A DNA stretch of 64,000 nt from Rhodoferax sp. (GTDB taxonomy: Bacteria > Pseudomonadota > Gammaproteobacteria > Burkholderiales > Burkholderiaceae_C): contig NZ_JADMJN010000005.1 of assembly GCF_018780565.1 (NCBI RefSeq), positions 248,001 to 312,000 of the forward strand, read 5' to 3'. Below the pieces are notes generated by a model that had not been told where the DNA came from, searched no databases, and worked only from the letters and a program-made list of their open reading frames with translations. Shown here piece after piece: positions 52,630-60,626 of this stretch. How positions within the stretch are numbered: position 1 is the first letter of the stretch; each line of letters starts with the position of its first letter. The position numbers were made by a program, and so were the translations under genes.

Positions 52630-53546
52630 GGCAGCGGCACAGCGTCCAGCATGGCGCGCACCTGTTCCACCGCACCACGGCCTGCATCACCGACCGGAAT
52701 CAGGCGGTGGGCCATGGTTTGCGGCAGGATGGCCTGCACATCGTCCGGGGCCACATAGTCGCGCCCGCTGAGCAAAGCCTGTGCCTTGGCGGCGCGCACC
52801 ACGGCGATCCCGGCGCGCGGGCTCAAACCCTGCAAAAACCATTGTCCGGTGCGGGTGGCTGCAATCAGGTTCTGCACATAGTCCAGCAGGGGCTCGCTGG
52901 CGTGCACATCCAGCACCTTGCGCTGCAATAGCTGAAGCTCGTGCGCCGTGAGCAGGCTGGGCAGGGCGTCCACCAGTTCGCGGCGGTCATGTCCGGCCAG
53001 CAATTCACGCTCGGCGGCACGGTCGGGGTAGCCCAGCGAGATGCGCATCAAAAACCGGTCCAGCTGCGACTCCGGCAAAGCGTACGTGCCCAGCTGGTCA
53101 TGAGGGTTTTGCGTGGCAATCACGAAAAAAGGCGAGGGCAGGGCACGGGTTTCACCTTCCACTGTGACCTGCTTTTCCTCCATGGCCTCAAGCAGCGCAC
53201 TCTGGGTTTTCGGGCTGGCCCGGTTGATCTCATCGGCCAGCAACACCTGGGCAAAGATGGGGCCGGGGTGGAAAACGAAGGCTTCCTTGCCGCGCTCGTA
53301 GATGGAAACGCCCGAAAGATCGCTGGGCATCAGGTCCGAGGTGAACTGGACCCGTGAGAACTGCAGGCCGAAGGTTTTGGCCAGCGCATGGGCCAGTGTG
53401 GTTTTTCCGACACCGGGTACGTCCTCAATCAGCAAATGTCCGCCAGCCAGCAGACAAGCCACGCAATCTTGACATTGCTCAGGTTTGCCCACAATCACCG
53501 TGTTAAGCTGATCGACCAGTGATTTGAGTTTTTGTTGTGCATCCAT
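52626..53546 (-). CDS. MoxR-family AAA+ ATPase
   Basis: 306 residues. Walker A is EDVPGVGKTTLAHALAKTFG near residue 38, Walker B is VLLADEINRASPKTQSALLE, sensor 1 is FFVIATQNPHDQLGTYALPE, followed by SQLDRFLMRISLGYPDR and the MoxR lid LSPRAGIAVVRAAKAQALLS. MoxR ATPases act as chaperones or metal-insertion factors for partner proteins. It is the first gene of the moxR-DUF58-tgpA-mltB group and divergent from the deacetylase gene. Confidence 0.95.
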   Translation of the reverse strand: MDAQQKLKSLVDQLNTVIVGKPEQCQDCVACLLAGGHLLIEDVPGVGKTTLAHALAKTFGLQFSRVQFTSDLMPSDLSGVSIYERGKEAFVFHPGPIFAQVLLADEINRASPKTQSALLEAMEEKQVTVEGETRALPSPFFVIATQNPHDQLGTYALPESQLDRFLMRISLGYPDRAAERELLAGHDRRELVDALPSLLTAHELQLLQRKVLDVHASEPLLDYVQNLIAATRTGQWFLQGLSPRAGIAVVRAAKAQALLSGRDYVAPDDVQAILPQTMAHRLIPVGDAGRGAVEQVRAMLDAVPLP

Positions 53547-53593
53547 GGCATGACGTTACCTGAAAACAAGAGAGACGGGCGCGCACTGTGACT

Positions 53594-54541
53594 ATGACCG
53601 GATACTTTACCCACCGCGATTGCTGGAAACATGAAATGGGCGCGGGTCACCCCGAATGCCCGGAGCGACTCGATGCCATCGAAGACCGTTTGCTCATCTC
53701 GGGCCTGGACGTGGCGCTGGACCGGCGCGAGGCGCCTATTGCCCCCCTGACCGATATTGAACTGGCGCATGGCCGCATGCATGTGGCCTCCATCCGGGGT
53801 CTGAGCGACGGGCTGAAGGAAGAGATTGAAGCCGGTGGCCCCACCCATGCCCAGGTCGATCCCGACACATCCCTCAATGTCAGTACCTGGGATGCCGCCT
53901 TGCGCGCCGCCGGTGCCGCACTGGCCGCGACCGACGCCGTGATTGCCGGGGAACTGGAGAATGCATTTTGCGCCGTTCGCCCGCCGGGGCACCATGCCTG
54001 TCGCGACAAGGCCATGGGCTTCTGCTTCTTCAACAACGTGGCCATTGCCGCCAAGTACGCCGTGGAACGCCACGGCCTGAAGCGGGTGGCGATTGTCGAC
54101 TTTGATGTGCACCATGGCAATGGCACCGAAGATATCGTCGCGGGCGACCAGCGCATTTTGATGGTGAGTTTTTTCCAGCACCCGTTTTACCCCGAGGGGG
54201 GAAGCCTGTCGAATGCCAGCAACCTGGTCAATCTGCCGGTGCCGGCCTACACCAGGGGCATGGATGTTCGGGATCTGATTGAATGCAACTGGATGCCGCG
54301 TCTGGAGGCGTTCCGCCCCGAGATGATCTTCATCAGTGCCGGTTTTGATGCCCATCGCGAAGACGATATGGGTCAGATGGGCTTGGTCGAGCAGGACTAT
54401 GCCTGGATCACCCACCGCGTGATGGATGTAGCCCGGCGCCATGCCAAGGGGCGCATCGTCTCCTGTCTGGAAGGCGGCTACAACCTGAGCGCGCTGGGGC
54501 GCAGCGTGGAGGCTCATCTGCGGGTGCTGGCCGATGTCTGA
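53594..54541 (+). CDS. Histone deacetylase/AcuC/AphA family protein
   Basis: 315 residues from ATG 53594; GTG 53588 is an alternative start. The zinc deacetylase fold is complete: GYFTHRDCWKHEMGAGHPEC at the N-terminus, CAVRPPGHHACRDKAMGFCF with the His-His charge relay, AIVDFDVHHGNGTEDI with Asp/His zinc ligands, ISAGFDAHREDDMGQMGLVE with the third ligand, and CLEGGYNLSALGRSVEAHLR. Family members act on acetylated polyamines, acetoin-related compounds or lysines; the substrate is unknown here. It overlaps the MscS gene by 8 bp, so the two are probably co-translated. Confidence 0.93.
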   Translation: MTGYFTHRDCWKHEMGAGHPECPERLDAIEDRLLISGLDVALDRREAPIAPLTDIELAHGRMHVASIRGLSDGLKEEIEAGGPTHAQVDPDTSLNVSTWDAALRAAGAALAATDAVIAGELENAFCAVRPPGHHACRDKAMGFCFFNNVAIAAKYAVERHGLKRVAIVDFDVHHGNGTEDIVAGDQRILMVSFFQHPFYPEGGSLSNASNLVNLPVPAYTRGMDVRDLIECNWMPRLEAFRPEMIFISAGFDAHREDDMGQMGLVEQDYAWITHRVMDVARRHAKGRIVSCLEGGYNLSALGRSVEAHLRVLADV

Positions 54542-55796
54542 TCCGCGCATTACCGATCTGGAAAGCTGGCTTGCAGCACTGACCAGATCGACCGCCCTGA
54601 TGGAGTTGGGGGCATTGGTGGTGTGCGCGCTGATCGCCTGGTCGATCGCCTCGCTGCTTGGTCGCGGACTTGCCTCGCACGACAAATCCTCCATCCTGTT
54701 CGGCAGGCGAATTGTTGACGGCGTGCTGTTTCCATTGTTGCTGCTGTGCCTGGCCTACCTGGCCAAGGCGCTGCTCATGAAGTCGCTGCCGCTGGCCGTC
54801 TTCAAAATCGCCATTCCTGTTCTGATTTCCCTGCTGGTCATCCGCCTTGGGGTCAAGGTGCTGCAGGCTGCGTTCAGCGAAACACCCGTGGTCCGGCTGC
54901 TGGAGCGAACCATTTCCTGGGTGGCCTGGCTGGCCATGGTGTTGTGGGTCAGCGGGTTGCTGCCGATGATTCTGGAGGAGCTCGATCAGATCACCTGGAA
55001 GGTTGGCGGCACCACGCTGTCGGTGCGCACCATGATCGAGGGTGCCTTGACGGCGGGTGCCGTGCTGATTTTTACCTTGTGGATTTCGTCGGCCCTGGAG
55101 GCGCGGCTATTGCGTTCGGCCACCGGTGGCGAGTTGTCGCTGCGCAAGGCGGTCAGCAATGCCACGCGTGCGCTTCTGATGTTTGTGGGCCTGCTCCTGG
55201 CCATGTCGGCGGTGGGCATCAACCTGTCGGCCCTGTCGGTTCTGGGCGGCGCCATCGGGGTCGGGGTGGGTTTTGGCCTGCAAAAGCTTGCAGCCAACTA
55301 TGTCAGCGGTTTTGTCATCCTGGCGGAGCGCAGCATGCGCATTGGCGACAACGTGCGGGTGGATGGCTTTGAAGGCCGCATCACCCAGATCAATGCGCGC
55401 TACACCGTCATTCGCTCGGTCACCGGGCGGGAGTCGATCGTGCCCAACGAGATGCTGATCACCAGCCGCGTGGAAAACCTGTCCCTGGCCGACGCTCGGG
55501 TCTGGCAATCCACCGTGGTTTCGGTGGCCTATGACAGCGATGTGGATCTGGTGATGCGCCTTCTGAAACAGGCCACCCTGAACCAGGACCGCGTGCTGCG
55601 CGACCCCGAGCCAACCGTGGCCCTGTCATCTTTTGGTGTGGATGGACTTGAATTCACCGTGGGCTTCTGGATTCAGGATCCCGAGAAGGGCAATCTCAGC
55701 CTCAAATCGCTCATCAATCTGGATATCCTGAAGGCCCTGCGCGAAAACCATATCGAAATCCCCTATCCGCAACGGGTTGTTCATATGCGCACATGA
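54534..55796 (+). CDS. MscS-family mechanosensitive channel
   Basis: 420 residues. Several N-terminal membrane helices (up to ~200) precede the MscS core: the pore helix GAIGVGVGFGLQKLAANYVS near residue 240, then the beta domain RSMRIGDNVRVDGFEGRITQ, NARYTVIRSVTGRESIVPNE, and a C-terminal cytosolic part ending IEIPYPQRVVHMRT. It would open under membrane tension to release solutes. It is joined to the deacetylase-family gene by an 8-bp overlap. A 163-bp gap to etfB follows in which I see no gene. Confidence 0.94.
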   Translation: MSDPRITDLESWLAALTRSTALMELGALVVCALIAWSIASLLGRGLASHDKSSILFGRRIVDGVLFPLLLLCLAYLAKALLMKSLPLAVFKIAIPVLISLLVIRLGVKVLQAAFSETPVVRLLERTISWVAWLAMVLWVSGLLPMILEELDQITWKVGGTTLSVRTMIEGALTAGAVLIFTLWISSALEARLLRSATGGELSLRKAVSNATRALLMFVGLLLAMSAVGINLSALSVLGGAIGVGVGFGLQKLAANYVSGFVILAERSMRIGDNVRVDGFEGRITQINARYTVIRSVTGRESIVPNEMLITSRVENLSLADARVWQSTVVSVAYDSDVDLVMRLLKQATLNQDRVLRDPEPTVALSSFGVDGLEFTVGFWIQDPEKGNLSLKSLINLDILKALRENHIEIPYPQRVVHMRT

Positions 55797-55959
55797 CCGA
55801 TTGCAGCCGAATTCATCGAATGTTGCGAGTTTTTTGCATCGGTGACAGAGGTGGCAGTCCGCACAGGATAAAATCATCAGTTTGGCGTAAGCATCAATCG
55901 CCTTGACGCTTGCATCAACTACATCAACGAATTTCGTGTAACTATCTGGAGTCCTAGTA

Positions 55960-56709
55960 ATGAAAGTCCTGGTCGCAGTCAAGCGCGTGGTGGACTACAA
56001 CGTGAAGGTCCGTGTCAAGTCGGACAATACCGGTGTAGATATCGCCAACGTCAAAATGAGCATGAACCCATTTGACGAAATCGCCATCGAAGAAGCCGTT
56101 CGTCTCAAGGAAAAAGGCGTTGTGACCGAAGTCATCGCTGTCTCCTGCGGCGTTGCGCAGTGCCAGGAAACCCTGCGCACCGCCATGGCCATTGGCGCTG
56201 ATCGCGGCATTCTGGTCGAAACCGCTGAAGAGTTGCAGCCCTTGGCTGTGGCCAAGCTGCTCAAGGCGCTGGTCGACAAGGAACAGCCTGGTTTGGTAAT
56301 TCTGGGCAAGCAAGCTATTGATGATGATTGCAACCAGACCGGCCAGATGCTCGCCGCCCTGGCTGACCTGCCGCAAGCCACGTTTGCCAGCAAGGTTGAA
56401 ATCGCTGACGGCAAAGCCTCGGTAACCCGTGAAGTTGACGGCGGTCTGGAAACACTCTCTGTAACCCTGCCCGCCATCGTCACCACCGACTTGCGCCTGA
56501 ATGAGCCACGCTATGTGACTTTGCCCAACATCATGAAGGCCAAGAAAAAGCAACTCGACACCTTCAAGCCCGAAGACCTCGGCGTTGACGTGTCGCCCCG
56601 CATCAAGACGCTCAAAGTCAGTGAGCCGCCCAAGCGCAGCGCCGGTATCAAGGTGCCAGACGTCGCCACACTGGTGGCCAAACTCAAGAACGAAGCAAAG
56701 GTGATCTAA
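55960..56709 (+). CDS. etfB: Electron transfer flavoprotein beta subunit
   Basis: 249 residues. It has [60 protein letters not shown] and a C-terminal region ending [10 protein letters not shown]. It binds AMP and forms the heterodimer with EtfA that accepts electrons from acyl-CoA dehydrogenases, such as those at 19249 and 57733, and passes them to ETF-quinone oxidoreductase. GGAG lies 9 bp before the ATG. etfA begins at the next base after its stop. Confidence 0.97.
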   Translation: MKVLVAVKRVVDYNVKVRVKSDNTGVDIANVKMSMNPFDEIAIEEAVRLKEKGVVTEVIAVSCGVAQCQETLRTAMAIGADRGILVETAEELQPLAVAKLLKALVDKEQPGLVILGKQAIDDDCNQTGQMLAALADLPQATFASKVEIADGKASVTREVDGGLETLSVTLPAIVTTDLRLNEPRYVTLPNIMKAKKKQLDTFKPEDLGVDVSPRIKTLKVSEPPKRSAGIKVPDVATLVAKLKNEAKVI

Positions 56710-57642
56710 ATGACAGCGCTTGTAATTGCTGAACATGACAACGCGTCCATCAAGGGCGCAACCCTCAACACCGTGACAGCGGCAGCGAAATGCGGTGGCG
56801 ATGTGCACGTGCTGGTGGCCGGTGCCAATGCAGGTGCAGCGGCAGCGGCAGCAGCCCAGATCGCTGGCGTATCCAAAGTGTTGCACGCTGACGGCGAGGG
56901 CTTTGCCCACGGCCTGGCAGAAAACGTGGCAGCGCAGATTCTGGCCGTGGCTTCCAGCTACAGCCACATCCTGTTTCCCGCTACCGCTTCCGGCAAAAAC
57001 ATTGCCCCGCGCGTAGCGGCCAAGCTCGATGTCGGTCAGATCTCCGATGTGACCAAGGTGGACAGCCCCGACACCTTTGAGCGCCCCATCTATGCCGGCA
57101 ATGCCATTGCCACCGTGCAGAGTCTGGATGCCACCAAGATCATCACCGTGCGCACCACCGGGTTTGACCCCGCCGCTGCGACCGGCGGATCAGCGGCGGT
57201 TGAAAGCGTTGCAGCTGTTGCGGCCAGCGCCAAGGCAAGCTTCTTGGGTAGCGAAATTGCCAAGAACGATCGCCCCGAACTCACTGCTGCCAAGATCATC
57301 GTCTCCGGTGGTCGTGCCCTGGGTTCCAGCGAGAAGTTCATGGAAGTCATGACGCCCCTGGCTGACAAGCTCGGTGCTGCCATGGGTGCATCGCGTGCCG
57401 CCGTGGACGCAGGTTATGCGCCCAACGACTGGCAAGTGGGCCAGACCGGCAAGATCGTGGCACCCCAGCTGTATGTGGCCTGCGGTATCAGCGGTGCGAT
57501 CCAGCACCTGGCTGGCATGAAGGACTCCAAGGTGATCGTCGCGATCAACAAGGATCCTGAAGCGCCGATCTTCTCCGTGGCCGACTACGGTCTGGAGGCT
57601 GACCTGTTCGTGGCGGTGCCCGAACTGATTGCCGCGCTGTAA
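56710..57642 (+). CDS. etfA: Electron transfer flavoprotein alpha subunit
   Basis: 310 residues. N-terminal [20 protein letters not shown], and the FAD-binding C-terminal domain with [60 protein letters not shown] and [20 protein letters not shown]. Partner of etfB with no intergenic gap; AAGGTGAT in the end of etfB serves as ribosome binding site. It ends at a strong terminator. Confidence 0.97.
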   Translation: MTALVIAEHDNASIKGATLNTVTAAAKCGGDVHVLVAGANAGAAAAAAAQIAGVSKVLHADGEGFAHGLAENVAAQILAVASSYSHILFPATASGKNIAPRVAAKLDVGQISDVTKVDSPDTFERPIYAGNAIATVQSLDATKIITVRTTGFDPAAATGGSAAVESVAAVAASAKASFLGSEIAKNDRPELTAAKIIVSGGRALGSSEKFMEVMTPLADKLGAAMGASRAAVDAGYAPNDWQVGQTGKIVAPQLYVACGISGAIQHLAGMKDSKVIVAINKDPEAPIFSVADYGLEADLFVAVPELIAAL

Positions 57643-57651
57643 GCACTGCAG

Positions 57652-57684
57652 AAAAAGGGCATCGCTTGCGATGCCCTTTTTTTT
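57652..57684 (+). terminator. Intrinsic terminator after etfA
   Basis: Perfect 14-bp arms AAAAAGGGCATCGC / GCGATGCCCTTTTT with a 2-base loop, followed by further Ts. Confidence 0.95.
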
Positions 57685-57732
57685 CGCGCCCATTCAGGCG
57701 CCCATTTCTGAGACATTTTCTGGAGACTCGAC

Positions 57733-59523
57733 ATGAGCTACGTTGCCCCCCTCAAAGACATGCTTTTCAATATCAAGCACCTGGCTGATATCGAACAGAT
57801 TGCACAGATTCCCGGCTTTGAAGATGCCGGTTTCGAAACCGCACAAGCCGTTCTGGAAGAAGCTGCCAAGTTCAATGAGGGCGTGTTGAGTCCACTCAAC
57901 TGGGAAGGCGACAAGTACCCCTCCAGCTGGCATGACGGCAAGGTTACCGCCACCCCAGGCTTCAAGGAAGCGTTCCACCAGTTCGCCCAGGGCGGCTGGC
58001 AGGGGCTGCAGCACCCGGTCGATTTCGGCGGTCAGGGCTTGCCTAAAACCATTGGCGCGGCCTGTGGCGAAATGCAGAACTCCGCCAACATGAGCTTCGC
58101 TTTGTGCCCGCTGCTCAGCGACGGCGCCATTGAAGCGCTGCTGACCGCTGGCTCCGACGAGCTCAAGGCCATCTACCTCGAAAACCTGGTGAGCGGCAAA
58201 TGGACCGGCACCATGAACCTGACCGAACCCCAGGCTGGCTCTGACCTGGCGATGGTGCGCAGCCGTGCCGAGCCACAGCCCGATGGCAATTACAAGGTTT
58301 TCGGCACCAAGATCTTCATCACCTGGGGTGAGCATGACATGGCCGAGAACATCGTCCATCTGGTGCTGGCCCGCGTCAGCGGCGCGCCCGAAGGCGTCAA
58401 GGGCATCAGCCTGTTCGTGGTGCCGAAATTCATGGTCAACAAGGACGGCTCGCTCGGTGCGCGCAACGACGTGCATTGCGTCAGCATCGAACACAAGATG
58501 GGCATCAAGGCCAGCCCGACCGCCGTGTTGCAGTATGGCGACCATGGCGGCGCCGTGGGTTACCTGGTGGGCCAGGAAAACCGCGGTCTGGAATACATGT
58601 TCATCATGATGAACGCCGCGCGTTTTGGCGTCGGTGTGCAGGGCATCGCGATTGCCGAGCGTGCGTACCAGAAGGCCGTGACCTTCGCCAAGGACCGCGT
58701 GCAGAGCCGCCCGGTGGATGGCTCCATCCAAGCCAGCGCACCCATCATTCACCACCCCGACGTCAAGCGCATGCTCATGACCATGCGCGCCTACATTGAA
58801 GGCTGCCGCGCCATGGCCACGGTGGCTGCGGCCGCCTACGATGCCGCGCACCATCATCCCGATGCCGATGTGCGCAAGCAAAACCAGGCTTTCTACGAGT
58901 TCATGGTGCCGCTGGTCAAGGGTTACAGCACCGAGATGAGCCTGGAAGTGACCTCGCTGGGCGTGCAGGTGCACGGCGGCATGGGCTTCATCGAGGAAAC
59001 CGGTGCGGCACAGTACTACCGCGATGCCAAGATTTTGACCATTTACGAAGGCACCACCGCCATCCAGGCCAATGACCTGGTGGGTCGCAAGACCTCGCGT
59101 GATGGCGGCCAGACAGCCAAGGCGCTGGCCACGCAGATTGAAGCCACCGAAGGCCTGCTGATCCAGAGCGGCACCGCCCAGGCATTGGCCGTGGCCAAGC
59201 GCCTGATGGCCGCCCGCGAAGCCTATGTCGATGTCGTGAACTTTGTGGCGGGCAATACCAAGGCCAGCCCCAATGCCGTGTTTGCAGGCAGCGTGCCTTA
59301 CCTCATGCTGGCGGGCAACCTGATGGCCGGCTGGCAGCTGGCCCGCGGCCTGCTGGTGGCGCAAGAGCAAATTGCCCAGGGTGTGGATGTGCCTTTCATG
59401 CAGGCCAAGATCATCACTGCGCGTTTTTACGCCGACCATCTGTTGACCAAGGCCTGCGGCATGCGCGACGCCATCGTCGAAGGTGCGGAAAGTGTTACCG
59501 CCCTGGCTCTCGACGCTTTCTGA
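57733..59523 (+). CDS. Acyl-CoA dehydrogenase (large type, C-terminal extension)
   Basis: 596 residues, of the group with N-terminal MSYVAPLKDMLFNIKHLADI and a C-terminal helical extension. Motifs: GTMNLTEPQAGSDLAMVRSR, KIFITWGEHDMAENIVHLVL, FIMMNAARFGVGVQGIAIAE, VKGYSTEMSLEVTSLGVQVH and GGMGFIEETGAAQYYRDAKI. It probably acts on medium to long-chain or 3-substituted acyl-CoA and donates electrons to the ETF encoded directly upstream. GGAGA lies 9 bp before the ATG. It is only distantly like the dehydrogenase at 19249. Confidence 0.95.
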   Translation: MSYVAPLKDMLFNIKHLADIEQIAQIPGFEDAGFETAQAVLEEAAKFNEGVLSPLNWEGDKYPSSWHDGKVTATPGFKEAFHQFAQGGWQGLQHPVDFGGQGLPKTIGAACGEMQNSANMSFALCPLLSDGAIEALLTAGSDELKAIYLENLVSGKWTGTMNLTEPQAGSDLAMVRSRAEPQPDGNYKVFGTKIFITWGEHDMAENIVHLVLARVSGAPEGVKGISLFVVPKFMVNKDGSLGARNDVHCVSIEHKMGIKASPTAVLQYGDHGGAVGYLVGQENRGLEYMFIMMNAARFGVGVQGIAIAERAYQKAVTFAKDRVQSRPVDGSIQASAPIIHHPDVKRMLMTMRAYIEGCRAMATVAAAAYDAAHHHPDADVRKQNQAFYEFMVPLVKGYSTEMSLEVTSLGVQVHGGMGFIEETGAAQYYRDAKILTIYEGTTAIQANDLVGRKTSRDGGQTAKALATQIEATEGLLIQSGTAQALAVAKRLMAAREAYVDVVNFVAGNTKASPNAVFAGSVPYLMLAGNLMAGWQLARGLLVAQEQIAQGVDVPFMQAKIITARFYADHLLTKACGMRDAIVEGAESVTALALDAF

Positions 59524-59526
59524 TTT

Positions 59527-59543
59527 GCTATTGAATGCATAGC
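59527..59543. repeat. 17-bp dispersed repeat, copy 6
   Basis: GCTATTGAATGCATAGC, starting 3 bp after the acyl-CoA dehydrogenase stop. It is the only clear copy outside a reading frame. Confidence 0.6.
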
Positions 59544-59615
59544 TAGGATCGCATGTTCCACGAGGGCGTGCGGCCTTTTTTATTCCCATAATTGCCAGAC
59601 TCTTACGGAGATTTC

Positions 59616-60572
59616 ATGTCCAAGCTTCCCGCACCCCTGAACGCGCTGCCGTTTCCCGTGATCGGCTCACCGCTGTTCATCATCAGCACCCCCAAGCTCG
59701 TCATTGCCCAGTGCATTGCCGGCGTGGTGGGCTCCATGCCTGCGCTCAATGCCCGTCCGGCAGCGCAGCTGGAAGAGTGGCTGATTGAGATCACAGAGGC
59801 TTTGGCCGCTTACAACAAGGCCAACCCGGACAAGCCGGCCGCGCCTTTTGCTATCAACCAGATCGTGCACAAGAGCAACGACCGTCTGGAACACGACATG
59901 GCCATGTGTGTCAAGTACAAGGTGCCCATCATCATCACCAGCCTGGGTGCACGCGAAGACATCAATGCCGCCGCCCACTCTTATGGCGGCGTGGTGCTGC
60001 ATGACGTGATCAACAACAAGCACGCGCACAAAGCCATCGAGAAGGGTGCCGATGGCCTGATCGCCGTGGCAGCAGGCGCTGGCGGCCATGCGGGTGTGAA
60101 GAGCCCGTTTGCCCTGATCCAGGAAATCCGCCAGTGGTTTGACGGCCCCATCGCCCTGAGCGGCGCCATCGCAACCGGCGACGCCGTGCTGGCAGCCCAG
60201 GCCATGGGCGCTGACTTTGGCTATATCGGCTCAGCCTTCATTGCCACCGAAGAAGCGCGTGCGGCAGAAGCCTACAAGCAGTCGATTGTGGACAGCAACT
60301 CCGACGACATCGTCTACAGCAACCTGTTCACCGGTGTGCATGGCAACTACCTGGCGCCCAGCATCCGTAACGCCGGCATGGACCCCGACAACCTGGAGGT
60401 CAGCGACCCCAGCAAGATGAATTTTGGCGGCGAAAAAACCAAGGCCTGGAAAGACATCTGGGGCTGCGGCCAGGGCATTGGCGCCATCGACAAGGTGCAG
60501 AGCACGGCCGAGTTTGTGGCCAGGCTCAAGCGCGAATACGCTGCCGCCCGCGCGCGCCTGCAACTGGCCTGA
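59616..60572 (+). CDS. Nitronate monooxygenase (2-nitropropane dioxygenase family)
   Basis: 318 residues from ATG 59616, with ACGGAG 5 bp upstream. FMN-binding TIM barrel: NALPFPVIGSPLFIISTPKL, QCIAGVVGSMPALNARPAAQ, MAMCVKYKVPIIITSLGARE, DGLIAVAAGAGGHAGVKSPF with the catalytic His, and GAIATGDAVLAAQAMGADFG. It would oxidise nitronates such as propionate-3-nitronate, or a related flavin reaction. It is separated from the dehydrogenase gene by 92 bp containing repeat copy 6, and ends at a bidirectional terminator. Confidence 0.92.
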   Translation: MSKLPAPLNALPFPVIGSPLFIISTPKLVIAQCIAGVVGSMPALNARPAAQLEEWLIEITEALAAYNKANPDKPAAPFAINQIVHKSNDRLEHDMAMCVKYKVPIIITSLGAREDINAAAHSYGGVVLHDVINNKHAHKAIEKGADGLIAVAAGAGGHAGVKSPFALIQEIRQWFDGPIALSGAIATGDAVLAAQAMGADFGYIGSAFIATEEARAAEAYKQSIVDSNSDDIVYSNLFTGVHGNYLAPSIRNAGMDPDNLEVSDPSKMNFGGEKTKAWKDIWGCGQGIGAIDKVQSTAEFVARLKREYAAARARLQLA

Positions 60573-60592
60573 CTGATCGGTCCTGCGTAAAT

Positions 60593-60626
60593 AATGCCCT
60601 GGGGCCTGGCCGCCAGGGCATTTTTT
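60593..60626. terminator. Intrinsic terminator between convergent genes
   Basis: Stem AATGCCCTGG / CCAGGGCATT with a 10-base loop and a T6 tract on the + strand. It overlaps the end of the leftward ligase gene by 2 bp and can serve the rightward gene strongly. Confidence 0.9.

Noticed and set aside
57694..59589. 631-codon open frame opposite the acyl-CoA dehydrogenase
   Set aside because: Antisense shadow of a clear enzyme gene, with His-rich low-complexity translation and no family motifs.
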